The notes: generated from the sequence alone by a model not told the origin. Numbered from the stretch's first letter, positions 52,595 through 61,714 are shown. The stretch is DNA of 64,000 bases from Nonomuraea thailandensis (GCF_024172165.1 NZ_JAMZEB010000002.1:10700501-10764500); one strand, 5' to 3'. Numbers and translations: made by a program.

Positions 52595-54183
52595 ATGCTG
52601 GGCCGCGTCGACTCCGCGTGGTGGGTCATGGCGTCGATGCGGGCCATCACCTCGGTGACGCGCACGCCGCTGGGCCGGTGCGGGCGGCGCCGCTGCCACG
52701 GGTGCGGCCCGTTCAGCGGACGATATTCGACCCCGAGCGCGTCCAACCGCCCCAGGTGCTCGGCGAGGCGCCCGTCGAAGTCCGCCGAGGTGTCGCCCGA
52801 CCAGGCGACCTCGGCCAGCGCGCAGGCGCGCGGCCACAGCCGGTAGTCCACCGTGCGGGCGTCGGGCACGCGCTCGGTCCAGAGCTGGGCCTGCACCCCG
52901 AGGACGCGGTCGCGCTCCTCCTGCGACCACTCAGTGGGGGCGGGCGAGAACGCCGCCACGTCCGCCATCGTGATCGCGTCGCCGATGGCCATCGGCTCGT
53001 CGGGAGAGGAGGCCTCGGCGTAGTCGAAGTACAGCGGGAACACCGGCGTCGCCACCACGTCGTGCCCGGCGGCCGCCGCCCGGCGGCCCACGTTCATGCC
53101 GCGCCAGGGCATGACGATCGTGTCCTGCCGCAGCCCGCCGCTGACGAAGGCCTCGTCCCACACCACGGCCCGCGCGCCCCGCTCGGCCAGCGCGTCCGCC
53201 AGCCGCCGCAGGAACCACGCCTGGAGGTCGTTGGAGGTCTCCAGCCCCAGCGACTCGCGGTAGGCGACGATCTCCGCCGACTGCGCCCAGTGGTCGAGCA
53301 CGACCTCGTCGCCGCCGATGTGCACGTACGGGGTCTCGCCCAGCGCTCCCAGCAGCTCGTCGAAGATCGTGGTCAGGAACTCCACGGTCGGCGGCAGCGG
53401 CGACAGGATCGCGGGGGAGATGCCCCAGCGGTCGAGCACGTCGTGCCGCTCCCCGGTGGCCCCGAACTCGGGGTAGGCCGCCAGGATCGCCGAGGCGTGC
53501 CCGGGGACGTCGATCTCGGGCACGATCGTGACGCAGCGCGAGCGGGCGTAGGCGGCCAGCTCGGCCAGGTCGTCGAGCGTGTAGTGGCCGCCGTGCGGCA
53601 GGTCGTCGTAGGTCTCCGGCTCCCGGTAGTGGTTGGTGGCCGTGCGCGGCCTGTGGGAGGCGACCTCGTGCAGCAGCGGGTACGCCCGGCTCTCCACCCG
53701 CCAGCCCTGGTCGTCGACCAGGTGCAGGTGCAGCCGGTTCAGCTTGTGGGCGGCCATCAGGTCGATCAGCCGCAGGACCTCCCGCTTGGGGAAGAAGTGC
53801 CGCGCCACGTCGAGGTGCAGCCCCCGCCAGGAGAAGCGCGGCGCGTCCTCGATCCGCACGCCTGGAACGGGCCACGAGCCGCCGGCGGAGAACCGGTAGG
53901 AGGCGTCGGGCAGCAACTGGTGCAGCGACTGCGCCGCATAGAACGCGCCCGCCCGGCCGCCCGCCGCGATCTCCACGCCCCTGGAGCCGACCGTCAGCCG
54001 GTAGGCCTCCTCGCCCAGCTCCGGATCCCGCCGCACGTCGATCTCGCCGGAGTCGCCGGGCAGCGGGTCGAGCCGGGCCAGCGCCGTGCGCACGGCGTCC
54101 ACCAGATCGCCGGACACCGTGGCGCCCGAGGTCAGCGTGTAGGAGGCGGAGAGATCACGGAGGAGCTGAGGACGAGGAATCAT
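52591..54183 (-). CDS. Beta-N-acetylhexosaminidase (GH20)
   Basis: The 530-residue enzyme has the GH20 order: PRFSWRGLHLDVARHFFP, LHLHLVDDQGWR, PEIDVPGHA, and the catalytic Asp-Glu in VHIGGDEV. The late WTERVPDARTVDYRLWPR is also typical. No signal peptide is seen at ATG 54183, so it may act inside the cell on imported GlcNAc/GalNAc oligosaccharides. Its start overlaps the upstream amidase stop as ATGA, pointing to joint use in cell-wall or chitin turnover. Confidence 0.94.
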   Translation of the reverse strand: MIPRPQLLRDLSASYTLTSGATVSGDLVDAVRTALARLDPLPGDSGEIDVRRDPELGEEAYRLTVGSRGVEIAAGGRAGAFYAAQSLHQLLPDASYRFSAGGSWPVPGVRIEDAPRFSWRGLHLDVARHFFPKREVLRLIDLMAAHKLNRLHLHLVDDQGWRVESRAYPLLHEVASHRPRTATNHYREPETYDDLPHGGHYTLDDLAELAAYARSRCVTIVPEIDVPGHASAILAAYPEFGATGERHDVLDRWGISPAILSPLPPTVEFLTTIFDELLGALGETPYVHIGGDEVVLDHWAQSAEIVAYRESLGLETSNDLQAWFLRRLADALAERGARAVVWDEAFVSGGLRQDTIVMPWRGMNVGRRAAAAGHDVVATPVFPLYFDYAEASSPDEPMAIGDAITMADVAAFSPAPTEWSQEERDRVLGVQAQLWTERVPDARTVDYRLWPRACALAEVAWSGDTSADFDGRLAEHLGRLDALGVEYRPLNGPHPWQRRRPHRPSGVRVTEVMARIDAMTHHAESTRPSI

Positions 54184-55010
54184 GCTTCCAGATAGTGCTG
54201 CAACCCGTTCGCGAGCGCCAGGGCGATCTTCTGGCGGAACTTGGGATCCTCGAACTTGGCAGCCTCGCCCGGATTGCGCATGTTGCCGCTCTCGAACAGG
54301 ACCTTCGGCACCGTGGAGAGGTTGAGCCCGCCGATGTCGCTGCGGTAGTCGAGCGCGTTCCTGCCGATGTAGTTGGAGTAGGGGATGCCCGTTCCCTTCC
54401 GGTACGCGTCGCGCACGGCGATCCCCAGCTTGCTGGAGGCGCCCACCACCTTGTCCACAGGCCCGTTGATCTTCTTGGGCAGGATAACGTGGAAGCCGCG
54501 GTGGCTGGTGTTGTCGGAGCCGTCGGCGTGCACGGAGATCGCGGCGTCGGCCTCGGCCCTGTTGCCGATGGCGGCCCGCTCGGTGATGCAGGGGCCGACG
54601 CCGTTGTTGTTGTGCCTGGTCAGCTTCACGGTCGCGCCGCGACGTTCGAGGATCTTGGTCATTCGCTGGGAGACGTCCCAGGTGAAGGCGGCCTCGCTGT
54701 AACCGCTGTTCGTGGCGGTGCCGGTGGTGTCGCACGCCTTCCACTGGGTCAGCACGTTGACCTTGCGGTTGATCTGGGCGGGATGCCGGTAGTTCGCGCC
54801 GTTGTGGCCGGGGTCGATGACGATGACCTTGCCTTCGAGCGGCTTGGCGTCCGGTGGAGCCTCCTTGGCGGGCGCCGAGGAGGGCGAAGCCTGCGCCTGC
54901 GTGGTCGCGGGGGCGGCCTGACCTGCCGCGGCGCCACCGGATCCGGTGCCGCCACACGCGGAGGCGATCAGGCCGCAAACGGCGAGGACTGAGGCTGGTA
55001 GAGCACGCAT
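54180..55010 (-). CDS. Lipoprotein N-acetylmuramoyl-L-alanine amidase (Amidase_3)
   Basis: The 276-residue protein has a lipoprotein signal with lipobox LIASACGG. After a Pro/Ala linker the Amidase_3 domain starts at VIVIDPGHNGANY; further zinc and active-site features are ERAAIGNRAEADAAISVHAD and the late LFESGNMRN with Glu. It cleaves the amide between muramic acid and the stem peptide at the cell surface. ATG 55010 is preferred. It is the first gene of a two-gene unit with the hexosaminidase. Confidence 0.92.
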   Translation of the reverse strand: MRALPASVLAVCGLIASACGGTGSGGAAAGQAAPATTQAQASPSSAPAKEAPPDAKPLEGKVIVIDPGHNGANYRHPAQINRKVNVLTQWKACDTTGTATNSGYSEAAFTWDVSQRMTKILERRGATVKLTRHNNNGVGPCITERAAIGNRAEADAAISVHADGSDNTSHRGFHVILPKKINGPVDKVVGASSKLGIAVRDAYRKGTGIPYSNYIGRNALDYRSDIGGLNLSTVPKVLFESGNMRNPGEAAKFEDPKFRQKIALALANGLQHYLEA

Positions 55011-55091
55011 GCCGTCCAACTTACGGCAGAGCGGAAGCTGCAGCCCGTCTTATGCCAAGCGTGGCGAGTCCCTACGAAGTCACCAGAGGGG

Positions 55092-55340
55092 TCACCAGAC
55101 GCGCTCGCCGACCTCCTGCCGTTCGAGCAGCGCGGCCAGCTCCCGCGCGTCCTCGGCGTCGAGCCCGAGGACGACGCGGGGGCGGCCCCACGGATGGTCC
55201 AGCGAGTGGGCGACGTAGCTGGCGACGGACTCCGCGCCGCCGTCGGCGCCCCGCCCCCTGCCCGCCCGCCACTGTCCCCAGGCGCGCTCGAGCTCGGCCG
55301 CCGCGCGCTGGGCACAGGACACCAGTTCCGGATCACGCAT
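55092..55340 (-). CDS. Small conserved-looking hypothetical protein
   Basis: The 82-residue acidic helical protein begins MRDPELVSCAQRAAAELERA and ends ARELAALLERQEVGERVW. ATG 55340 follows GGGGGAACAGTC. The middle SVASYVAHSLDHPWGRPRVVLGLD is a plausible beta strand pair. No family is recognised. A 23-bp palindrome lies upstream in the leader or promoter. Confidence 0.7.
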   Translation of the reverse strand: MRDPELVSCAQRAAAELERAWGQWRAGRGRGADGGAESVASYVAHSLDHPWGRPRVVLGLDAEDARELAALLERQEVGERVW

Positions 55341-55362
55341 GACTGTTCCCCCGGATCAGACC

Positions 55363-55385
55363 GTGGCCGGACCGAATCCGGCCAC
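55363..55385 (-). promoter_or_regulatory. Inverted repeat upstream of the small hypothetical gene
   Basis: GTGGCCGG (55363-55370) and CCGGCCAC (55378-55385) pair perfectly around ACCGAAT, 23 bp before ATG 55340. It may be an operator or a leader hairpin close to the ribosome site. Confidence 0.45.
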
Positions 55386-55412
55386 CCTTAGCATGACCCT
55401 GACGAGTAAACC

Positions 55413-55438
55413 GCCGTGTGGCCGCGCCGCCACACGGC
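55413..55438 (-). terminator. Terminator of the LacI-family gene
   Basis: Perfect 10-bp arms GCCGTGTGGC and GCCACACGGC flank a CGCGCC loop, 22 nt past the stop. On the minus strand GGTTTAC follows. Confidence 0.7.
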
Positions 55439-55460
55439 TTGACCCAGCCTTGGGGCATCC

Positions 55461-56510
55461 TTAGGCAGGTCCCGTGCTCCGTCGCACGATCAGTTCCGGG
55501 CGGACCTCGCGCATGCGCGCGACCTTGGCGGGATCCCCGATCCGGTCGCTCAGCAACGCCGCCGCCGACCTGCCCATGCTGCGGCGGGCCTGGTCGACCG
55601 AGGTCAGCGAGATGTGGTGGGAGGCCGACAGGTGCGTGTTGTCGTAGCCGACCACCGAAAGGTCCTGGGGCACGCGCAGGCCCAGCTCGCTCGCGGCCGA
55701 GAGCACGCCGAGCGCAACCACGTCATTGGCGGCGAAGATCGCCGTGGGCCTGGGGTCGCGGGTCAGCAGCGCCATCGCCGCCTCCCTGCCGCCCTCTTCG
55801 GTCGAGTCGGCGGCCTCGACCATGATGTACGGCGCCAGCGAGTGCCTGCGCATCGCCACGAGATAACCCTCGCAGCGCGACGATCGCCGGCCCTCGATGT
55901 GCGCGATCCGCTTGTGGCCGTGCTCGACCAGGTGGTCGATGGCCAGACGGGCGCCGAGCTGGTCGTCGTCGACCACGATGTCGACGCCGTCGAGCTCGAT
56001 GTCACGTTCCCCCACGACGACCGTGGGCGTGTACGCGGTGGCCTCGATCAGCGTCTCGCTGGTCGGCGGGATGCCGAGCAGGACCAGCCCGTCGACCCGC
56101 AGCTCGAGGAAGGCCTCCACGGCCTCGTCCTCGAACGCCGGGTCCCACTGGCTGTTCCCGATCAGCATGCGCAGCCCGTCGCCGTGCAGACTCTCCTGCA
56201 GGCCGTCGAGGAACTCCGCGTAGAACGGGTTGTGCAGGTCGGCGACGAGTGCGCCCACCAGATGGGTGCGGCCTTCGACCAGGCTCCGCGCCACCGCGTT
56301 CGGCCGGTAGCCGAGCTCGCGGGCGGCCTGCAGCACGGCCTGGCGCCGGTGCTCGCTCACGTGCGGGGATCCGCGCAGCACGAGTGAGACCAGCGATTTC
56401 GACACGCCGGCTCGTTCGGCGACGTTACGGATGGTAGGTCTGGGCCGAGGCAGTGCGTCTACCTCTCTTAGCTCAGTGATGGTTGAAGTGTTGACGGGCG
56501 GTCCTGACAT
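55461..56510 (-). CDS. LacI-family transcriptional regulator
   Basis: The 349-residue regulator starts at ATG 56510 behind GGGGGAGACAC. The HTH is TIRNVAERAGVSKSLVSLVL with the hinge ALGYRPNAVARSLV-like segment; the periplasmic-binding-like ligand domain follows (GALVADLHNPFYAEFLDGL, FAANDVVALGVLSAASELG, VVGYDNTHLS). The ligand is probably a sugar. No sugar operon is adjacent; the hexosaminidase unit 1.3 kb away is one possible target. Confidence 0.94.
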   Translation of the reverse strand: MSGPPVNTSTITELREVDALPRPRPTIRNVAERAGVSKSLVSLVLRGSPHVSEHRRQAVLQAARELGYRPNAVARSLVEGRTHLVGALVADLHNPFYAEFLDGLQESLHGDGLRMLIGNSQWDPAFEDEAVEAFLELRVDGLVLLGIPPTSETLIEATAYTPTVVVGERDIELDGVDIVVDDDQLGARLAIDHLVEHGHKRIAHIEGRRSSRCEGYLVAMRRHSLAPYIMVEAADSTEEGGREAAMALLTRDPRPTAIFAANDVVALGVLSAASELGLRVPQDLSVVGYDNTHLSASHHISLTSVDQARRSMGRSAAALLSDRIGDPAKVARMREVRPELIVRRSTGPA

Positions 56511-56652
56511 GTGTCTCCCCCGCGATGCGGATATGGGCACCTGTCTGACCAAACGATCGAGTTAGCCGCAGGGTACGGCCTTCGTTACGGATTGGCCCAA
56601 GCTCAGTGACGAAAGCCGGTTATTGACTGAAAGCTTCCACGTCAGCTATTGG

Positions 56653-56673
56653 GTACGGCGTCGGATACCGTAC
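56653..56673. promoter_or_regulatory. TetR autoregulatory site over a leaderless promoter
   Basis: GTACGG (56653-56658) and CCGTAC (56668-56673) form an inverted repeat with a 9-bp centre. It overlaps TACCGT (56666-56671), a -10-like hexamer 6 nt before GTG 56678. Confidence 0.5.
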
Positions 56674-56677
56674 AGAT

Positions 56678-57328
56678 GTGACACCCGGGAAGTCAGCCGA
56701 GACGGCACGGCCGGCGCGGCGCAGGCTCAGCGTGGACCGGCGTCGGGAAGAGCTCATGACGGCGGCGCTGGAGTTGTTCAGCACCCGCGACGCGGAGGAC
56801 GTCTCGATCGACGACGTGGCGTCGGCGGCGGGGGCTTCGCGGGCCCTGGTCTACCACTACTTCGGCGGCAAGCAGGAGCTCTACGTGGCCGCGCTGAGGA
56901 GCGCGGCGGAGCAGCTGGAGTCCCGGCTGCGGCCCCAGGGGGGCGGCAGGCCGCTCGACGAGCTGGCCTCAGGGCTGGAGCGGTACTTCGACTTCGTCGA
57001 GGAGCACGCGGCGGGCTTCGCCGCGCTGCTGCGGGGCGGCCCGGCCAACAGGACCGGCGAGGTCGGCGAGATCGTCGACGGGGTGCGCAGGCGGCTCTTC
57101 CGCCTGATCCAGAAGCAGATGGGCGTCGAGGAGCCGAGCCCGGTGCTGCGCACGACGCTGCGGTCGTGGATCGCCTCCGTCGAGACGGCGGGCCTCGACT
57201 GGCTGGAGCATCGCGACCTCGAACGGCCGATGCTGGAGCGAATGCTGGTGCAGCACATGGTGGCGCTGCTCGGTGTCGCCGCCGCCCATGACGGCGACGT
57301 CGCCAGGCTGCTGGAGCGGCTGGCGTGA
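56678..57328 (+). CDS. TetR-family transcriptional regulator
   Basis: The 216-residue regulator has HTH VSIDDVASAAGASRALVYHYF and GGKQELYVAALRSA behind it. The C-terminal half (YFDFVEEHAAGFAALLRGG then RTTLRSWIASVETAGLDW) is typical of a widespread actinobacterial TetR group. GTG 56678 is preceded by a -10-like hexamer, so it is probably leaderless and self-regulated through the overlapping repeat. No target enzyme gene is adjacent. Confidence 0.93.
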   Translation: MTPGKSAETARPARRRLSVDRRREELMTAALELFSTRDAEDVSIDDVASAAGASRALVYHYFGGKQELYVAALRSAAEQLESRLRPQGGGRPLDELASGLERYFDFVEEHAAGFAALLRGGPANRTGEVGEIVDGVRRRLFRLIQKQMGVEEPSPVLRTTLRSWIASVETAGLDWLEHRDLERPMLERMLVQHMVALLGVAAAHDGDVARLLERLA

Positions 57329-57357
57329 GCGGGTAACGAGGCGGGGCAGGGGAAGAG

Positions 57358-57430
57358 TGGCGCCGGCGCGGGCGGCGCCAACCTTCCGTCGTCTCAGCGG
57401 TGGACCGGGCCACGTGGCGACCTGGTCCAC
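57358..57430. terminator. Two hairpins between convergent TetR and bldC genes
   Basis: TGGCGCC and GGCGCCA (57358-57380) enclose a 9-nt loop; a second pair GTGGACC (57400-57406) and GGTCCAC (57424-57430) follows. They probably end transcripts from both sides. No T-tract is present. Confidence 0.5.
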
Positions 57431-57468
57431 CCCCTTCAAACCCCCCTGAGGTCGGTGCCGACCTCCCG

Positions 57469-57672
57469 CTACTCGGAGCGCTGCTGCGGAATCCCCGCGA
57501 GCAGCGCGCGAACCTCGGTCTCCCGGTAACGCCGATGACCGCCGAGGGTACGAATCGACGTCAACTTGCCCGCCTTGGCCCACCGCGTAACGGTCTTGGG
57601 GTCGACCCTGAACATGGTCGCGACCTCAGCGGGCGTGAGCAGTGGCTCGGCCTCGGGTGTACGAGCTGACAT
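57469..57672 (-). CDS. bldC: BldC, MerR-like developmental DNA-binding protein
   Basis: The 67-residue protein is a single winged-helix of the MerR/Xis type: LLTPAEVATMFRVDPKTVTRW, then KLTSIRTLGGHRRYRETEV. It is nearly identical in pattern to Streptomyces BldC, which binds direct repeats cooperatively and delays the onset of development. The neighbourhood (unknown protein, amino-acid dehydrogenase, DUF3073, purM, purF) is also the same as in Streptomyces. GGAGGAG lies 13 nt before the ATG. Confidence 0.96.
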   Translation of the reverse strand: MSARTPEAEPLLTPAEVATMFRVDPKTVTRWAKAGKLTSIRTLGGHRRYRETEVRALLAGIPQQRSE

Positions 57673-57994
57673 TTGTGCGGCCTCTCCTCCGTGTGGACCG
57701 GCGTAGCGATCCTGTGACTGCCTTTGCGCGTGTCACGGATGTCCCCCTATGGCGCAGAGCGTGCGGCTTTTCTGAGCCATATGCGGCATCACCCGATGTG
57801 ACCATACCGCCACGCAGAGCGATTGGCGAGCCCTTCTTTGACCCAACTGCCCGCCCCCGTGGCCATGTCACGCTCGGTGATTCTAGCGACACGGTTCGTG
57901 GTATCGCAGTGAAAACGGCAAACTACTCAGTTCGCAGAAGAGAGCAGCCGCGAGACGTGACCTACTCATGCAGGTCAGACACCCGTATTGGGGC
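57673..57994 (-). promoter_or_regulatory. bldC upstream region
   Basis: This gap of about 320 bp is less GC-rich than its surroundings and has no supported gene. A near-consensus -10, TAGAAT, lies at 57885-57880 on the minus strand and would give a leader of about 200 nt. Other TATGGT-like hexamers occur at 57806-57801. A long regulated leader is plausible. Confidence 0.4.
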
Positions 57995-58858
57995 TCAGTT
58001 GGCAGATTCCAGCAGTTGCATTGACTTCCACCGCAGGATGACCCTCTGGTACATGGCGTAGGCAAGTTCTTCTTGACCCGTGTCCAGGCCCGTCAGGGCC
58101 GCCGAAAGCTCCGCGACGGACTGGTCGGCCTGCAGCGCGTCGTCGTCCATGAGGTGGACGAGCCCGCCGTAGTCGAGCTCCACCAGCGAGTGGGGGTGGA
58201 ACTCCTCCAGCCACCTGGCGACGTCCTCCACGTCGAAGTTGGCCGCGACGTCGCCCAGGTGCCTGCGCAGCACGCTGAGCGCCCGCGCCGTGCGCCTCCT
58301 GGCCTGGGCCATGGAGGTGACGTAGATCAGGTTACGCCCGGTAGTGGTGGTCACGTCCTGTCCCGGATTGGCGGAGCCGAGCACCAGCCAGCGCTCGTTC
58401 CCATCAAACGGCACGAACCACGATGGCGGCACGTGCCACGCCGTGGTGCGGATGTGGGTGCGCAACGCGTCGGAACCGGCCTGCCGCTTGTAACGGTCGA
58501 AGTCGTCGGCCGTCTGCTCGGCGATCGCCTTGGGCACCAGATGGTCCATCAGTTTCACGGGAGTAGTGCCACGAAGCCGTGAGAACGCCAGCCACGAGCG
58601 CAAACGGGTTTGCCAGGGGCAGACATAGAGCCGGTCCTCAACGCGCCGGAGATAGGCATTGGGGCTCTCCTGGGCGGGAACGGGTTGAGGGGGCATGCCG
58701 AGCAGGCGCATGACGGACTCGCCGTGCTCCGCATTGAGCGCGTTCGCGCGTCGCGGTCGGTCACGTGAGTCGGCATAGTCGGCCCACACCTTGCGCTCGG
58801 ACTCGGCGAACGCGGTCAGTGGCTCATAGACACGGAGGTAGGCGGCATAGGGCAGCAC
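57995..58858 (-). CDS. Conserved hypothetical between bldC and the amino-acid dehydrogenase gene
   Basis: The 287-residue soluble protein starts at GTG 58858. It has [36 protein letters not shown] and a long C-terminal helical region ending in [12 protein letters not shown]. No enzyme motif is recognised. Its position matches the unnamed gene between bldC and vdh in Streptomyces, so it may be old and conserved. It is divergent from the dehydrogenase gene. The function is unknown. Confidence 0.8.
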   Translation of the reverse strand: MLPYAAYLRVYEPLTAFAESERKVWADYADSRDRPRRANALNAEHGESVMRLLGMPPQPVPAQESPNAYLRRVEDRLYVCPWQTRLRSWLAFSRLRGTTPVKLMDHLVPKAIAEQTADDFDRYKRQAGSDALRTHIRTTAWHVPPSWFVPFDGNERWLVLGSANPGQDVTTTTGRNLIYVTSMAQARRRTARALSVLRRHLGDVAANFDVEDVARWLEEFHPHSLVELDYGGLVHLMDDDALQADQSVAELSAALTGLDTGQEELAYAMYQRVILRWKSMQLLESAN

Positions 58859-58965
58859 GGAGGCATCGTGTCACGAAGCGAACCTGCGTGCACCGTCGAG
58901 GCTTACTACTCTGTGAAGCGATCTCCGCCGCGACGGCGCGGCGGACCGGACAGGGAGTCACTACC

Positions 58966-60045
58966 GTGACCGACGTCTTCGGAGCGTCTCACAAAGACGT
59001 TCACGAGCAGGTCGTCTTCTGCGCTGACGAGCAGAGCGGCCTGCGTGCCATCATCGCCATCCACAACACGGCGCTGGGCCCGGCCCTGGGTGGCACGAGG
59101 TTCTATCCCTACGAGAGCGAGTCCGCGGCCCTGGCCGACGTGCTCAACCTGGCCAAGGGCATGGCGTACAAGAACGCGCTGGCCGGCCTCGACCTGGGCG
59201 GGGGCAAGGCCGTGATCATCGGCGACCCGGCCCGCGACAAGAGCGAGGCGCTGCTTCGCGCGTACGGCAGGTTCGTCCAGTCGCTCGGCGGGCGCTACAT
59301 CACCGCCTGCGACGTGGGCACCTACAGCGAGGACATGGACATCGTGGCCCGCGAGTCGCGCTTCGTGACGGGCCGCACGCTGGCCCACGGCGGGGCGGGA
59401 GACTCCTCGATCCTCACGGCGTTCGGCGTGTTCCAGGGCATGCGGGCCTCGGCCGAGCGCGTCTACGGCACGCCTTCCCTGCACGGCAGGCGCGTGGGCG
59501 TCGAGGGGGTCGGCAAGGTGGGCCACCGCCTGGTCGAGCTCCTGCGCGAGGACGGCGCCGAGGTCGTGGTCTGCGACGTGGACCCCAGGGCGGTCGAGCG
59601 GGTGCGGCTGCGGCACCCGGAGGCGGACGTGGTCGCCGACGCGCGCACGCTGATGGCCTCCGACATCGACGTCTTCGCCCCGTGTGCGCTGGGCGGGGCG
59701 CTCGACGACGACTCGGTGGCTACGCTGCGCGCGAAAATCGTCTGCGGCGCGGCCAACAACCAGCTCGCCCACGCCGGCGTGGAGAAGCAGCTCGCCGATC
59801 GCGGCATCCTGTACGCGCCCGACTATGTCGTCAATTCCGGCGGGGTGATCCAGGTCGCCGATGAGATCGAGGGCTTCGTCATGGAACGGGCCAGGTCGAA
59901 GGCTGCCCAGATCTACGACACGACTCTGAAGATCTTCGGAATCGCGGCCGATGAGGGCGTTCCACCCGCGGTCGCAGCAGATAGGCTGGCCGAGCGCAGA
60001 ATGTCGGAAGTCGGGCGTATTCGGTCCATTTGGCTAGGCCGCTGA
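58966..60045 (+). CDS. vdh: Glu/Leu/Phe/Val dehydrogenase (valine dehydrogenase-like)
   Basis: The 359-residue enzyme starts at GTG 58966 with GGGAG upstream. The catalytic Lys lies in [19 protein letters not shown], the amino-acid-binding part in [12 protein letters not shown], and NAD-binding in [15 protein letters not shown]. It deaminates branched-chain amino acids to 2-oxo acids, feeding branched acyl-CoA for fatty acids or polyketides. The order next to bldC and DUF3073 supports orthology with Streptomyces vdh; leucine or phenylalanine use cannot be excluded. Confidence 0.92.
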   Translation: MTDVFGASHKDVHEQVVFCADEQSGLRAIIAIHNTALGPALGGTRFYPYESESAALADVLNLAKGMAYKNALAGLDLGGGKAVIIGDPARDKSEALLRAYGRFVQSLGGRYITACDVGTYSEDMDIVARESRFVTGRTLAHGGAGDSSILTAFGVFQGMRASAERVYGTPSLHGRRVGVEGVGKVGHRLVELLREDGAEVVVCDVDPRAVERVRLRHPEADVVADARTLMASDIDVFAPCALGGALDDDSVATLRAKIVCGAANNQLAHAGVEKQLADRGILYAPDYVVNSGGVIQVADEIEGFVMERARSKAAQIYDTTLKIFGIAADEGVPPAVAADRLAERRMSEVGRIRSIWLGR

Positions 60046-60196
60046 CGCCCCGCGCCCATACGGCGTACCGAGCTGGGCACAAAACAGGTACGGTAATAGG
60101 CGAACGATAGGCTGACGCCCGTAGTCAGGCGGCGTCAGTGTGTGGTGCGTTAGCGACGAGGGGTCGGGGACGACCCCACACGAGGGGGTCGAGCCA

Positions 60197-60427
60197 ATGG
60201 GGCGCGGCCGAGCAAAGGCCAAGCAGGTCAAGGTTGCTCGCCAGCTGAAGTACAACAGCGGTGGCACGGATCTTGACCGTCTTCGCGACGAACTCGGGGT
60301 CGGAGACTCCAGCCGCAATGACGACGCCGACGACCTCAACGATGAGCTGGCGGATCGCTATGCCGATTACGCCGATGACTATGGCGCCGGAGACGACGAC
60401 GACGGCCGTACGTCCGGCCGTCGATAG
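60197..60427 (+). CDS. DUF3073 small acidic protein
   Basis: The 76-residue protein begins MGRGRAKAKQVKVARQLKYN, a basic segment conserved in DUF3073, and ends in a very acidic Asp-rich tail. It is found almost only in actinobacteria next to purM/purF. The split charge suggests nucleic-acid or ribosome contact; no function is proven. GAGGGGG precedes ATG 60197. A terminator lies 70 bp downstream. Confidence 0.93.
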   Translation: MGRGRAKAKQVKVARQLKYNSGGTDLDRLRDELGVGDSSRNDDADDLNDELADRYADYADDYGAGDDDDGRTSGRR

Positions 60428-60497
60428 CCGTTCTCCTGAGTGATGTGATCGAGGGCCCGGCGGCGCAGGTGCCGGGATCCTCGCTCACGTTCGTCGG

Positions 60498-60523
60498 GCC
60501 CCACGGGCAACCGTGGGGCTTTC
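60498..60523 (+). terminator. Intrinsic terminator after the DUF3073 gene
   Basis: GCCCCACGG and CCGTGGGGC pair perfectly around GCAA and are followed by TTTC. It lies 70 bp past the stop. Confidence 0.85.
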
Positions 60524-60582
60524 GTCACGTGTGCCGGAAATCAGGGCGCATCCTTGGTGATGCGTCCCTTTCCGTGTGTGCC

Positions 60583-60609
60583 GGGCCAGGCGTTCCGCAC
60601 GCCTGACCC
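60583..60609 (-). terminator. Hairpin after purM
   Basis: CAGGCGT (60587-60593) and ACGCCTG (60599-60605) flank TCCGC, with outer GGG/CCC pairs across one mismatch, 13 nt past the purM stop. No T-tract is present. Confidence 0.55.
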
Positions 60610-60621
60610 GTCCGCGGTGCC

Positions 60622-61647
60622 TCAGCGGTAGCGGGCCTGCCCGCTGCCCGGCACGACCTCGCCCATCACCCAGGCGTCGAGGCCGCGACCGGCCAGCAGC
60701 CGGACGGCCGCGTCCGCCGCGTCGGCGGGCAGCACGGCCGCCATGCCGACGCCCAGGTTGAAGGTGCGGTCCAGGTCGCGCTGCGCGATCTTCCCGTAGG
60801 ACGACAGCACGCCGAAGATCGCCGGAGGCGTCCACGACGAGCGGTCCAGCAGCGCGTCGAGGTGCGCCGGCAGCGAACGCGAGAGGTTGCTCTCGACCCC
60901 GCCGCCGGTGATGTGCGCGTAGGCGTGCACCTCGACCGCCCTGGCCAGCTCCAGGCAGTGCAGCGAGTAGATGCGCGTCGGCTCCAGCAGCTCCTCGCCC
61001 AGCGGCCGGCCCAGCTCGGGCAGCACGGTGTCGAGGGACAGGGAGCTCTCCCGCAGCACGTGGCGGACCAGCGAGTAGCCGTTGGAGTGCACCCCCGAGG
61101 AGGCCATCCCCAGCACCACGTCACCGGCGGCCACCCGCTCGGGCCCGAGCATGGCGGACGCCTCCACCACGCCGGTGCCCGCCCCGGCCAGGTCGTACTC
61201 GTCGGGGCCCATCGCGCCGGGGTGCTCGGCCGTCTCGCCGCCCACCAGGGCGGCCCCGGCCAGGCGGCAGCCCTCGGCCACGCCGCCGACGATCTCGGCG
61301 ATGCGCTCGGGCACCACCTTCCCGCAGGCGACGTAGTCGGTCATGAACAGCGGCTCGGCCCCGCAGACCACCAGGTCGTCGAGGACCATGCCGACCAGGT
61401 CGATGCCGATCGTGTCGTGCTTGCCGTACTGCTGGGCGATCATGACCTTGGTGCCCACGCCGTCGGTGGAGGTCGCCAGCAGCGGGCGCCGGTACTTCAG
61501 CAGCGCCGAGGCGTCGAACAGGCCGGCGAAGCCGCTGGCGTCGTCGACCACCTCGGGCCGCCGCGAGCGCGCCACCTTGTCCTTCATCAACGCGACGGCA
61601 CGCTCGCCCGCCTCGATGTCCACCCCGGCGGCCTCATAGGTGCTCAC
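60622..61647 (-). CDS. purM: Phosphoribosylformylglycinamidine cyclo-ligase
   Basis: The 341-residue enzyme makes aminoimidazole ribonucleotide from FGAM with ATP. Visible family parts are GVDIEAGERAVALMK at the N-terminus, LLATSTDGVGTKVMIA, GIDLVGMVLDDLVVCGAEP, GGETAEHPG, and GMASSGVHSNGYSLVR. GTG 61647 has GGAGG just upstream. It follows purF by 67 bp on the same strand, so purF-purM form a unit closed by a hairpin. Confidence 0.97.
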   Translation of the reverse strand: MSTYEAAGVDIEAGERAVALMKDKVARSRRPEVVDDASGFAGLFDASALLKYRRPLLATSTDGVGTKVMIAQQYGKHDTIGIDLVGMVLDDLVVCGAEPLFMTDYVACGKVVPERIAEIVGGVAEGCRLAGAALVGGETAEHPGAMGPDEYDLAGAGTGVVEASAMLGPERVAAGDVVLGMASSGVHSNGYSLVRHVLRESSLSLDTVLPELGRPLGEELLEPTRIYSLHCLELARAVEVHAYAHITGGGVESNLSRSLPAHLDALLDRSSWTPPAIFGVLSSYGKIAQRDLDRTFNLGVGMAAVLPADAADAAVRLLAGRGLDAWVMGEVVPGSGQARYR

Positions 61648-61714
61648 ACGGCCTCCTTCGGAGGCAGTGTGAGCACTGTACTGCTGCGTTTGATGGTTCG
61701 TTCGCTACGCTCTC

